Below are positions 34,741 through 43,001 of a stretch of 64,000 bases of DNA, one piece after another. Under the pieces are notes generated by a model, which was given only the letters and a program-made list of their open reading frames with translations, had not been told where the DNA came from and searched no databases. A program made the translations under genes and the position numbers. Source of the stretch: Haloarcula litorea (GTDB lineage Archaea; Halobacteriota; Halobacteria; Halobacteriales; Haloarculaceae); assembly GCF_029338195.1 (NCBI RefSeq), contig NZ_CP119779.1, positions 2,852,001-2,916,000 of the forward strand, given 5' to 3'. Each line of letters starts with the position of its first letter. Positions within the stretch are counted from its first letter, which is position 1.

Positions 34741-35820
34741 ATGACTGTGCTGTCGCGCCTGGACGCGTACCTCTCGGAGAACGACCTCGAAGCGATCTGG
34801 TTCGCGCGCCCGAACGCCTTCGCGTGGCTGACCGGCGGCGACAACGTCGTCGACCGGACCGCCGACGTCGGCGTCGCGGCCGCGGGCTACGACGGCGACG
34901 GCGTGACCGTCGTCACGAACGACATCGAGGCACCGCGGCTCCGCGACGAGGAGCTCTCGGACGACGTGGCCGTCGAGTCGTTCCCCTGGCACGCCGACGA
35001 CCTCGCCGGGGCCGTGACCGACCGGAGCCCGACGCCGGCGGCCGCCGACTTCGCCGTGCCGGGCTTCGCGCCGGTCGAGGCGACCGACCTCCGCCAGCCG
35101 CTGACGGACGCGCAGGTCGAGGCCTACCGCGACCTGAGCGAGGACGTCGCCGCGGCCGTCGAGACCGTTGCCCGGGAACTCTCGGCCGACGACACGGAGC
35201 GGTCGGTCGCCGCCGACCTCCGACGGGAACTCACCGCGCGCGACGCGGAGTCGCCGGTCGCGCTGGTCGGCGGGAGCGACCGGGCCCAGCGGTACCGACA
35301 CTACACGCCGAAAGACGAGCCGCTGGGCGAGTACGCGCTGCTGTCGGTCACGGCCAGCCGCGGCGGCCTGTTCACCTCCTGTACGCGGACGGTCGCCTTC
35401 GACCCGCCGGCGTGGCTGCCCGAGCGCACCGAGGCGGCGATGCGCGTCGAGACGACGGCGCTGGCCGCGACGCGGGCGGTCGCTCGGAGGGGTGGGACCG
35501 CCGGCGACGTGTTCGCGGCGATCCGGGAGGCCTACGACGCCGTCGGCTGGGACGGCGAGTGGCGCAATCACCACCAGGGCGGCGCGGCCGGCTTCGCGGG
35601 CCGGGAGTGGATCGCGACCCCCGGGAGCGAGGCGCGGGTCGTGACGCCGCAGGCCTACGCCTGGAACCCCACCGTCCAGGGGGCCAAGAGCGAGGACACG
35701 CACCTCGTCACGGACGACGGCGTCGAACACCTCTCGACCACCGGCGAGTGGCCGACCACGACCGTCGACGCCGTCGACCACGACCTCACGCTGTCCCGGC
35801 CCGCGCCCCTGGAGCTGTAG
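34741..35820 (+). CDS. M24 (creatinase/aminopeptidase-P fold) protein missing most metal ligands
   Basis: The protein has 359 residues: an N-terminal creatinase-type domain (about 1-125) and a pita-bread domain (about 130-340). In a catalytic M24 peptidase five residues bind two metals. Here the first two Asp positions read TASRGG and FTSCTRT, and the first Glu position reads AYAWNPT; only the His (NHHQGG) and the last Glu (KSEDTHLV) look kept. It may be a metal-independent enzyme like creatinase or a binding protein. Start is the ATG of MTVLSRLDAYL. It sits between the transducer and the GH13 genes, so a link with sugar use is possible but unproved. Confidence 0.75.
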   Translation: MTVLSRLDAYLSENDLEAIWFARPNAFAWLTGGDNVVDRTADVGVAAAGYDGDGVTVVTNDIEAPRLRDEELSDDVAVESFPWHADDLAGAVTDRSPTPAAADFAVPGFAPVEATDLRQPLTDAQVEAYRDLSEDVAAAVETVARELSADDTERSVAADLRRELTARDAESPVALVGGSDRAQRYRHYTPKDEPLGEYALLSVTASRGGLFTSCTRTVAFDPPAWLPERTEAAMRVETTALAATRAVARRGGTAGDVFAAIREAYDAVGWDGEWRNHHQGGAAGFAGREWIATPGSEARVVTPQAYAWNPTVQGAKSEDTHLVTDDGVEHLSTTGEWPTTTVDAVDHDLTLSRPAPLEL

Positions 35821-35843
35821 CGATCGAGCGGCTCGTACGATTT

Positions 35844-35857
35844 ACAACAGCCGTTGT
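35844..35857. promoter_or_regulatory. ACAAC-N4-GTTGT operator 1 (before the first GH13 gene)
   Basis: Perfect 5-base arms ACAAC/GTTGT around AGCC, preceded by TTT and followed by TCTTGA. It lies about 13 bases before the TATA-like ATTTATG near 35871 and about 46 bases before the ATG, where archaeal activators usually bind. Confidence 0.6.
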
Positions 35858-35903
35858 TCTTGATGCGTAGATTTATGTGCGGGTTCGGGCAACCGTGGTA
35901 TGT

Positions 35904-37583
35904 ATGGCCGAGGAACGCGCGTGGTGGAAGGAAGCGGTCGTCTACCAGATATACCCGAAGAGCTTCGACGACAGCGACGGCGACGGGATCGGCGACCTGC
36001 AGGGCGTCATCGACCGGCTCGACCACGTCGCCGCCCTCGGTGCCGACGTGATCTGGCTGAACCCGGTCTACGAGTCGCCCCAGGAGGACAACGGCTACGA
36101 CATCAGCGACTACCGGGCCATCCACGAGGAGTACGGCACGATGGCCGACTGGGAGCGGCTCCTCGAGGCGGTCCACGCCCGCGATATGCGGCTCATCATG
36201 GACCTCGCGGTGAACCACACCTCGACCGAGCACGACTGGTTCCAGCGCTCCCGGCGCGACGAGGACGGCTACCGCGAGTACTACTTCTGGCGGGAGGGCG
36301 AGGAGCCGCCGAACAACTGGAAGAGCGGCTTCGGCGGTTCGGCCTGGTCACACGACGAGGAGGCCGGGATGCAGTACCTCCACCTGTTCGACGAGACCCA
36401 GGCCGACCTCGACTGGGACACCGAGGCGGTCCGCGACGACGTCTACGAGATGATGAACTGGTGGCTGGAGAAGGGGATCGACGGCTTCCGGATGGACGTG
36501 GTCAACCTCGTCTCCAAGCCCGAGGGCCTGCCCGACGGCGACCCCGCCCAGGACTGGGTCGGGATCGAACACTTCTCGGACGGGCCGAGGGCCGAGGAGT
36601 ACATCACGGAGATGGCCGAGCGGACCTGGGACGACTACGACACGATGGTCGTGGGCGAGTGTATCGACATCGACACGGAGACGGCCAGCGACTACGTCTC
36701 CGCGGACGGGCCGATGGACATGGTGTTCCACTTCGAGCACATGCTCGTCGATATGGGCGACCGCTGGCTCTCGCCCGCCGAGTGGGACCTCACGGATCTG
36801 AAGGCCATTATGTCGAACTGGCAGACGGAGCTGGACGGCTGGAACTCGCTGTACCTCACGAACCACGACCAGCCGCGCATCGTCTCCCGGTTCGGCGACG
36901 ACGGGGCGTACCGGCGCGAGTCCGGGAAGCTGCTGGGCATGCTCCTCTTTACCCTCTCGGGGACGCCGTACGTCTTCCAGGGCCAGGAGATCGGGATGAC
37001 GAACTACCCGTGGTCGAACCTCGACGAACTCGACGACCTCCAGTCCATCGGCAAGGTCGAGGAGGCGATGGCGGCCGGCGAGATCGACTCCTTCGAGGAG
37101 GTACAGGACATCGTCCGCGCCCGCTCGCGTGACAACGCGCGGACGCCGATGCAGTGGGACGACTCCGAGCACGCCGGCTTCACCGACGGCGACCCGTGGC
37201 TCGCGGTCAACCCGGACTATGAGGATATCAACGTCGCTGCCGCGGAGGCCGACGAGGACTCCATCCTCCACTACTACCGGGACCTCGTGGCGCTGCGGGA
37301 CGCCCACGACGTGTTCGTCTACGGCGACTACGAGCTGTTGCTCCCGGATCACGAGTCGGTCTGGGCCTACCGGATGACGCTGCCGGAGGACATGCGGACC
37401 GACGGCACCGAGGTCGGGGAGGCGCTCGTCGCGCTGAACTTCTCGACGAGCGAGACGACCGTGTCGCCGGCCGACGCGGAGCGGACCGACGAACTGCTGC
37501 TCGCGAACTACGACGACGGTGGGGCGGTCGAGGGGGAGCTGACGCTACGACCCTACGAGGCACGCGTCTACGCACTCGACTGA
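35904..37583 (+). CDS. GH13 alpha-glucosidase (oligo-1,6-glucosidase-like), copy 1
   Basis: The protein has 559 residues. It should hydrolyse alpha-glucosidic bonds of maltose, isomaltose or similar oligosaccharides in the cytoplasm; no signal is seen. The first strand WWKEAVVYQIYP is complete. A calcium-type loop is DSDGDGIGDL, the nucleophile is Asp198 (GFRMDVVNL), the acid/base Glu252 (VVGECI), and the transition-state stabiliser Asp322 (NHDQPR). Start is the ATG of MAEERAW with a TATA-like box about 30 bases before it. It shares more than half of its visible segments with the next two genes and is followed by copy 2 with a four-base overlap. Confidence 0.9.
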   Translation: MAEERAWWKEAVVYQIYPKSFDDSDGDGIGDLQGVIDRLDHVAALGADVIWLNPVYESPQEDNGYDISDYRAIHEEYGTMADWERLLEAVHARDMRLIMDLAVNHTSTEHDWFQRSRRDEDGYREYYFWREGEEPPNNWKSGFGGSAWSHDEEAGMQYLHLFDETQADLDWDTEAVRDDVYEMMNWWLEKGIDGFRMDVVNLVSKPEGLPDGDPAQDWVGIEHFSDGPRAEEYITEMAERTWDDYDTMVVGECIDIDTETASDYVSADGPMDMVFHFEHMLVDMGDRWLSPAEWDLTDLKAIMSNWQTELDGWNSLYLTNHDQPRIVSRFGDDGAYRRESGKLLGMLLFTLSGTPYVFQGQEIGMTNYPWSNLDELDDLQSIGKVEEAMAAGEIDSFEEVQDIVRARSRDNARTPMQWDDSEHAGFTDGDPWLAVNPDYEDINVAAAEADEDSILHYYRDLVALRDAHDVFVYGDYELLLPDHESVWAYRMTLPEDMRTDGTEVGEALVALNFSTSETTVSPADAERTDELLLANYDDGGAVEGELTLRPYEARVYALD

Positions 37584-39298
37584 CCAGGGCAACCGAACAC
37601 CCGACGACGACAGCGGCAGTACCGGAGGAAGAGCGAACCTGGTGGAAGGAGGCCGTCGTCTACCAGGTGTACCCGCGGAGCTTCAACGACAGCGACGGCG
37701 ACGGCGTCGGCGACCTGCAGGGGCTCGTCGACCGCCTCGACTACGTCGCGTCGCTGGGGGTCGACGTGATCTGGCTGAACCCGGTCTACGAGTCGCCCCA
37801 GGAGGACAACGGCTACGACATCAGCGACTACCGGGCCATCCACGAGGAGTACGGCACGATGGCCGACTGGGAGCACCTCCTCGACGAGATCCACGCCCGC
37901 GACATGCGGCTCGTGATGGACCTCGTCGTCAACCACACCTCGACCGAGCACGAGTGGTTCCAGCGCTCCCGGCGCGGGGACCCCGAGTACGAGGACTACT
38001 ACATCTGGCGGGAGGGCGAGGACGGCGAGCCGCCGAACAACTGGGAGTCCTTTTTCGGCGGCTCGGCCTGGGAGTACGACGAGGAACGCGGCGAGTACTA
38101 CCTGCACCTCTACGACGACAGCCAGCCGGACCTCGACTGGACGAACGCGGACGTCCGCGAAGACGTCTTCGACACGGTCGAGTGGTGGCTGGAGAAGGGG
38201 ATCGACGGCTTCCGGATGGACGTCATCAACCTCCTCTCGAAGCCCGAGGGCCTGCCCGACGGCGACCCCGACAGCGAGTGGGTCGGGCAGGAACACTTCG
38301 TCGACGGACCGGCGATGACGGACTACCTCGAGGAACTCGACGAGGCGGTCCTCTCGAACTACGACGCGATGACCGTCGGCGAGATGCCCCGGCTCACCGT
38401 CGACGCGGCCAGGGAGTACGCCGGCGAGGACGGCCCGCTGGACATGGCCTTCCACTTCCAGCACACGAAGCTGGACTACGAGGGCGGCGATCGCTGGGCG
38501 GTCGGCGACTGGGACCTCGGCGAGCTCAAGGAGATCACCCGCCGGTGGCAACACGGTCTCGCCGACGACGGCTGGAACGCGCTGTACTGGGAGAACCACG
38601 ACCAGCCCCGCGTCGTCTCCCGCTACGGCGACCCCGTCGAGTACCGGCGCGAGTCCGCGACGCTGCTCGGGACGTTCGTCATGACGCTCCGCGGGACGCC
38701 GTACGTCTACCAGGGCCAGGAGCTCGGGATGACGAACGCACCCTGGGAACGGCTGGAGGACCTCCGGGACGTGGACGCCATCAACCACGCGAAGGAGCTG
38801 ATGGACGCCGGGGGACACGACGACTACGAGGCCGTGCGGGACGTCGTCGCCTACCGCTCGCGGGACAACGCGCGGACGCCGATGCAGTGGCGAGACGCCG
38901 AGCACGCCGGCTTCACCGACGGCGACCCCTGGATCAAGGTCAACCCGAACCACGCCGAGATCAACGCCGCGGCGGCGGAGCGGGACCCCGACTCGGTACT
39001 GAACTACTACCGTGCGCTCGTCCAGCTCCGCGATCGGTACGAGGCGCTCGTGTACGGCTCGTTCACCGACCTGGTCCCCGACCACGACGAGGTCTTCGCG
39101 TACACGCGGGAACTCGGGGACGGGGACCGCGAGCGCCTGCTGGTGGTGCTGAACTTCTTCGACGGGCGGCCGACCGTCGACCTGCCCGTCGACTACGAGG
39201 ACGCCGCACTGGCGCTGTCCAACTACGAGCGCGACGACGACGAGCCCGGACTCGTCTCGCTGGCTCCCTACGAGGCCCGGGTGTACCGACTGGAGTGA
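37580..39298 (+). CDS. GH13 alpha-glucosidase, copy 2 (probable CTG start)
   Basis: Read from the CTG at 37580 the protein has 572 residues. The catalytic set is Asp214 (GFRMDVINL), Glu268 (TVGEMPR) and Asp341 (NHDQPR). The first usual start codon in frame is a GTG at 37667, but that would remove the conserved first strand (EERTWWKEAVVYQ), present in both sister genes and needed for the barrel. Between the preceding stop and that GTG the only start-like codon is CTG, overlapping the copy-1 stop codon as CTGA, in the same way ATGA does in other haloarchaeal operons. The frame between 37580 and 37667 shows coding-like codons. Confidence 0.85.
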   Translation: MTRATEHPTTTAAVPEEERTWWKEAVVYQVYPRSFNDSDGDGVGDLQGLVDRLDYVASLGVDVIWLNPVYESPQEDNGYDISDYRAIHEEYGTMADWEHLLDEIHARDMRLVMDLVVNHTSTEHEWFQRSRRGDPEYEDYYIWREGEDGEPPNNWESFFGGSAWEYDEERGEYYLHLYDDSQPDLDWTNADVREDVFDTVEWWLEKGIDGFRMDVINLLSKPEGLPDGDPDSEWVGQEHFVDGPAMTDYLEELDEAVLSNYDAMTVGEMPRLTVDAAREYAGEDGPLDMAFHFQHTKLDYEGGDRWAVGDWDLGELKEITRRWQHGLADDGWNALYWENHDQPRVVSRYGDPVEYRRESATLLGTFVMTLRGTPYVYQGQELGMTNAPWERLEDLRDVDAINHAKELMDAGGHDDYEAVRDVVAYRSRDNARTPMQWRDAEHAGFTDGDPWIKVNPNHAEINAAAAERDPDSVLNYYRALVQLRDRYEALVYGSFTDLVPDHDEVFAYTRELGDGDRERLLVVLNFFDGRPTVDLPVDYEDAALALSNYERDDDEPGLVSLAPYEARVYRLE

Positions 39299-39365
39299 GA
39301 CAGATGGAACAGAGACCCACGCCCGGGCGTTGGGGTTCTTGGTACCGTGGGGCGAAGGGACGGCT

Positions 39366-41084
39366 ATGCTGACCGACGCCGACCGAGAGTGGTGGAAAGA
39401 GGCGGTCGTCTACCAGATCTACCCGCGGAGTTTCGACGACAGCGACGGCGACGGGATCGGCGACCTCCGGGGGATCGTCGACCGGGTGGACTACCTCGAC
39501 GAACTCGGCGTCGACGTGGTCTGGACCTGTCCCGTCTACGAGTCCCCCAACGCGGACATGGGGTACGACATCGCGGACTACCGGGCCATCGCCGACGAGT
39601 ACGGGACGATGGCCGACTGGGAGGAACTGCGCGACGCGCTCCACGCCCGCGATATGCGGCTCCTGATGGACCTCGTCGTCAACCACACCTCCGACGAGCA
39701 CGACTGGTTCCAGGCGTCCCGGGACCCCGACGCCGGGAAGGACGACTGGTACGTCTGGCGCGAGGGCGACCCCGAGGAGCCGCCGAACAACTGGATCTCG
39801 CTGTTCGGCGGCCCGGCCTGGACGTGGGACGACGAGCGGGAGGCGTGGTACCTCCACCTCTTCGACGAGAAGCAACCGGACCTCAACTGGGACAACCCCG
39901 AGGTCCGGGAGGCGATCTACGAGATGGTGAACTTCTGGCTGGAGAAGGGGATCGACGGCTTCCGGATGGACGCCATCTCCTGTATCTCCAAGCCCGAGGG
40001 GCTGCCCGACGCCGACACCGGCGAGGACTGGTTCGACATGGGCATCTACTTCAACGGGCCGCACATCCACGAGTACCTCTCGGAGATGGCCGACCGCACC
40101 TGGGACGACTACGACGCGATGCTCATCGGCGAGACGCCGGGTGCCGGTCCCGAGGAGGCACAGGCGTACTTCGAGGACGGCATCGACGTGGTCGTCCACT
40201 TCGACCACATGGACGTGACCTACGGTCCCGGCGGGAAGTGGAGTCCCGACTACGTCGGGATGGACGCCCTCGCCGGCGAGGACGACACGACGCTGGACGA
40301 GCGGCTGAACACGATGGACCTGTCGGAGTTGCAGGCGGCAATCCGGAAGTGGGACGAGGGCGTCGGCGACGGCTGGAACAGTCTCTACCTCGGCAGCCAC
40401 GACCAGACCCGGGCGGTGTCCCGGTTCGGCGACGACGACGAGTACCACCGGGAGTCGGCGACGCTGCTCGCGACGTTCCTCCTGACCCAGCGGGCCACGC
40501 CGTTCTGCTATCAGGGCGACGAACTGGGGATGACCAACGCGGACTGGGACAGCCCGGACGCCATCCGGGACGTGGAGGCCCACGGACAGGTCGAGCGACT
40601 GCTCGACGAGCACGACGTCCCCTACGAGACCGTCGCCCCGTTCGTGCGGAACCGCTCGCGTGACAACGCGCGGACCCCGATGCAGTGGGACGACTCCGAG
40701 CACGCCGGCTTCACCGACGGCGACCCCTGGATCCAGGTCAACGACGACTTCGAGCGGGTGAACGCGGCAGCAGCGCGGGACGACCCCGAGTCCATCTTCC
40801 ACTTCTACCGGAGTCTCATCGACCGCCGCCACGCCGACGACGTGTTGGTCTACGGCGAGACGGACTACCTCCTCCCGAACGACGACTACCCGGACGTGTG
40901 GGCACACCGACGGACGCTCGACGGCGACAGTCGTCTGGTCGTCCTGAACTGGCAGGGAGAGGCCGTCGCGGTGACGGGGCTGGACGGGCTCGACGGCGAG
41001 CCGGTCGTCGCGAACTACGGCGACGCCGGGCGGGCGGGCGAGCGGTTCCGACCCTACGAGGCCCGAGTCTACGAGACCGAGTGA
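39366..41084 (+). CDS. GH13 alpha-glucosidase, copy 3
   Basis: The protein has 572 residues, starting with the ATG of MLTDADREWWKEAVVYQ. Catalytic residues are Asp202 (GFRMDAISC), Glu256 (LIGETPG) and Asp346 (GSHDQTR). It differs most from the other two: DVVWTCPVYESPNADMGYDI replaces the DVIWLNPVYESPQEDNGYDI region, and an insert around residues 285-320 (GPGGKWSPDY...LDERLNTMD) is longer. A substrate preference different from copies 1 and 2 is therefore likely. It converges with gfcR, with only four bases between the stop codons. Confidence 0.9.
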   Translation: MLTDADREWWKEAVVYQIYPRSFDDSDGDGIGDLRGIVDRVDYLDELGVDVVWTCPVYESPNADMGYDIADYRAIADEYGTMADWEELRDALHARDMRLLMDLVVNHTSDEHDWFQASRDPDAGKDDWYVWREGDPEEPPNNWISLFGGPAWTWDDEREAWYLHLFDEKQPDLNWDNPEVREAIYEMVNFWLEKGIDGFRMDAISCISKPEGLPDADTGEDWFDMGIYFNGPHIHEYLSEMADRTWDDYDAMLIGETPGAGPEEAQAYFEDGIDVVVHFDHMDVTYGPGGKWSPDYVGMDALAGEDDTTLDERLNTMDLSELQAAIRKWDEGVGDGWNSLYLGSHDQTRAVSRFGDDDEYHRESATLLATFLLTQRATPFCYQGDELGMTNADWDSPDAIRDVEAHGQVERLLDEHDVPYETVAPFVRNRSRDNARTPMQWDDSEHAGFTDGDPWIQVNDDFERVNAAAARDDPESIFHFYRSLIDRRHADDVLVYGETDYLLPNDDYPDVWAHRRTLDGDSRLVVLNWQGEAVAVTGLDGLDGEPVVANYGDAGRAGERFRPYEARVYETE

Positions 41085-41088
41085 GTCC

Positions 41089-41733
41089 TCACTCCTTGTC
41101 CTCGTCGTCGGTCCCGACCCGGATGACCTGGAGCAGCGAGTACACCGGGACGCCCCGGATGTCCTCGATGCCGCGCTTGTCGGCCAGCACGACGCAGGCG
41201 ACGGGGTTGCCGCCCTGCTCGCGGACCGCCTCGACGGTCTCGGTCATCGTGTTCCCGCTCGTGATGGTGTCGTCGACCACGTAGCAGTCCCGGCCGCGGA
41301 TCTGCGCGAAGTTCCGGGAGAAGGTCCCGTCGCTGATCCCGCTCTCGTCGTCGTCCCACTGGTGCTTGGTGGGGGCGTAGGTTCCCAGGTCCGTGTCGAG
41401 TTCCCGCGCGACCGTCGTCGCCAGCGGCGCGCCGGCCTTCTCGATCCCGATGGTGAGGTCCACCTCCTCGCCGTGTTTCGAGAGGAGATCGGCCATCGCA
41501 CAGCCGACGTGGTGGAGCCGGTTGCTGTCCCGACCGACGGCCGACCAGTCGACGTGGATGTCGTGGGGGCCGCCGGTGTCCGTGGGCTGCGGTTCGGTCC
41601 CGGTCCCGCTGCGTTCGACCAGCCAACTGGCCGTCTCCCGGGAGACGTTGAGTTCGTCCGCGATCTCGCCCTTGGAGAGACCCCGTTCCGCGAGGTCCGC
41701 AGCGCTCTCGACGAGGTCGTCGATGTTCTTCAT
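41089..41733 (-). CDS. gfcR: GfcR, PRTase-like activator of sugar catabolism
   Basis: The protein has 214 residues: an N-terminal helix-turn-helix (LSKGEIADELNVSRETASWL, about 19-38) and a PyrE-like phosphoribosyltransferase fold with the PRPP-type motif YVVDDTITSGNT (151-162). This fusion is GfcR, known in Haloferax volcanii as an activator of genes of the semi-phosphorylative Entner-Doudoroff pathway and lower glycolysis, with KDPG as the reported effector. It is thus a regulator rather than an orotate enzyme. The window contains several expected targets (gdh, gnaD, kdgK, pyk). Its own promoter carries an ACAAC-N4-GTTGT palindrome. Confidence 0.9.
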   Translation of the reverse strand: MKNIDDLVESAADLAERGLSKGEIADELNVSRETASWLVERSGTGTEPQPTDTGGPHDIHVDWSAVGRDSNRLHHVGCAMADLLSKHGEEVDLTIGIEKAGAPLATTVARELDTDLGTYAPTKHQWDDDESGISDGTFSRNFAQIRGRDCYVVDDTITSGNTMTETVEAVREQGGNPVACVVLADKRGIEDIRGVPVYSLLQVIRVGTDDEDKE

Positions 41734-41805
41734 ATGATGGTGTCCGGAGGGCTACGGTATAATAGGCACTGTCTTCGACAGCGATGTCACCCCCGGAATC
41801 TATTT

Positions 41806-41819
41806 ACAACAGGAGTTGT
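41806..41819. promoter_or_regulatory. ACAAC-N4-GTTGT operator 2 (upstream of gfcR)
   Basis: Perfect 5-base arms ACAAC/GTTGT around AGGA, with TTT before and TATTGA after, closely matching operator 1 (TTTACAACAG and GTTGTT-TTGA shared). It lies 42 bases upstream of the likely gfcR TATA box, so it may serve autoregulation. Confidence 0.55.
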
Positions 41820-42045
41820 TATTGAATCCTGGCTGGGTAGTGACCGTCGCCGACGGCCCACAGCCGACCGGCACGCGAGGGCCGCGAGATGCCATCGCAC
41901 TCTCCCCCCGTGCCCTCTCTACCGTCATACCCGGCCAACCCACCACCACCCACCACCCACTTTCCGTCACTGCCAACGGTTGTGGTTGTCACCAGTCGGT
42001 CCGGCGGTCACCGCCGCCGGGCCAGCCTGTCGTGTTCCGCCCGAA

Positions 42046-42065
42046 GAGTCCATCACGACGGACTC
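42046..42065. terminator. Hairpin after the zinc-ribbon membrane protein gene
   Basis: GAGTCC (42046-42051) pairs with GGACTC (42060-42065) around an eight-base loop, 12 bases past the stop codon on the minus strand. Confidence 0.4.
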
Positions 42066-42077
42066 GGACGCGGCTTC

Positions 42078-42902
42078 TCACTCGGTCGGGAACGTGAACA
42101 GGCGCTGGTCGCACTCCGGACAGGCGAGGACCTCGTCGGGCTTCTCGCGGGGTTTCGCGTACGAACCGCAGCAGGTCGCCTCGTCAGTCTCGACCAGTTC
42201 GACGTCACAGACCGGGCACGTCTCGAGGAACATCCGAAGCGAACGGGCACCGGCCAGTCGGACGCCCTCGTCGTCGAGGTACGGGCCGAGCGCCCGATAG
42301 GCGGCCAGTTCGGCGATTCCGACGGGGCGAGCCACCAGCACCTCGTCCTCGCCGAGGACCAGCCACTCCCGGCCTTCCGTCTCCATCGATTCGGTCTCGT
42401 CGATGCGTGACACGTCCCGTCTGATCTCGTCGGCCAGCGTCGGTAGCGAACGGTCCGACAGGCGCTCCATCTCCGCGTGCCACGCCGCGTCGACGTCGTC
42501 GGTCAGGCGGAGCATCTCGCCGTCGGCCTCGACGACGCCGGCCGCGTCGAGTTCCCGGAGGACCGCCTCGCCGTCGAGGTCGGTCGCGGCCAGCGAGGTG
42601 CGCTCGTCGGCCGCGGCCTCGTAGCGCTCGTCCTCCGCGTCCAGGCCGTGGAACAGGTAGTCGGGGACGGGCGACGCCCTCACGAGTTCGGGCGCGAACG
42701 CGGGCGTGTACGGAACCACGTACCCGCGGAGATACACGAGCCCGGCACCGACCGCCGCGACGAGAGCCGCACCACCCCGCCGCCGGCGGACGAGCAACAG
42801 CAGACTCGCCACGCCGACTATCAGGAGGTTCACGAGCGTACAGGGCCAGCAGCGGTTCTCGCCGGTGTACTCCCCCGAACGGAGCGTGCCCAGGTCTGTC
42901 AT
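42078..42902 (-). CDS. Haloarchaeal membrane protein with C-terminal zinc ribbon, function unknown
   Basis: The protein has 274 residues. After a short N-terminus with GENRCWPCTLVN, two helices follow (about 21-38 and 44-60), then a soluble part with a charged, probably helical middle, and a C-terminal region with CPVC...CC...CPEC that looks like a zinc ribbon. I do not recognise the function. The start is the ATG of MTDLGTLRSGEYTG; the open frame goes on upstream, but that stretch is antisense to genes on the other strand. Neighbours are gfcR on the same strand and the aldo/keto reductase divergent. Confidence 0.75.
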   Translation of the reverse strand: MTDLGTLRSGEYTGENRCWPCTLVNLLIVGVASLLLLVRRRRGGAALVAAVGAGLVYLRGYVVPYTPAFAPELVRASPVPDYLFHGLDAEDERYEAAADERTSLAATDLDGEAVLRELDAAGVVEADGEMLRLTDDVDAAWHAEMERLSDRSLPTLADEIRRDVSRIDETESMETEGREWLVLGEDEVLVARPVGIAELAAYRALGPYLDDEGVRLAGARSLRMFLETCPVCDVELVETDEATCCGSYAKPREKPDEVLACPECDQRLFTFPTE

Positions 42903-42976
42903 ACCCTCACTACCCGCTCGCTCGTATAAGGGCCTCCGCTTAGCGGCGACCGTGCCACACCTAACCAAGGTTTTTA

Positions 42977-42990
42977 ACAACACGTGTTGT
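42977..42990. promoter_or_regulatory. ACAAC-N4-GTTGT operator 3 (over the aldo/keto reductase promoter)
   Basis: Perfect arms ACAAC/GTTGT around ACGT, giving a fully palindromic 14-mer. It starts immediately downstream of the TATA-like TTTTTAA and ends 11 bases before the ATG, so a bound protein would occupy the transcription start, a repressor position. Confidence 0.6.
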
Positions 42991-43001
42991 AACAGTTCGG
43001 T

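Larger units (their letters stand above)
41734..42077. other. Intergenic region upstream of gfcR
   Basis: The region holds, on the minus strand, a TATA-like TATTATA (41757-41763), a CTGTC/GACAG inverted repeat (41769-41781) just upstream of it, the palindrome at 41806-41819, a stretch rich in ACC (41937-41960) that is G-rich on the transcribed strand, and a hairpin (42046-42065) that probably ends the message of the zinc-ribbon membrane protein. I see no gene. Confidence 0.6.

Noticed and set aside
41089-41733. Orotate phosphoribosyltransferase (pyrE) for the gfcR gene
   Set aside because: The N-terminal helix-turn-helix and sugar-gene setting match GfcR, which carries a PRTase fold used for effector binding.
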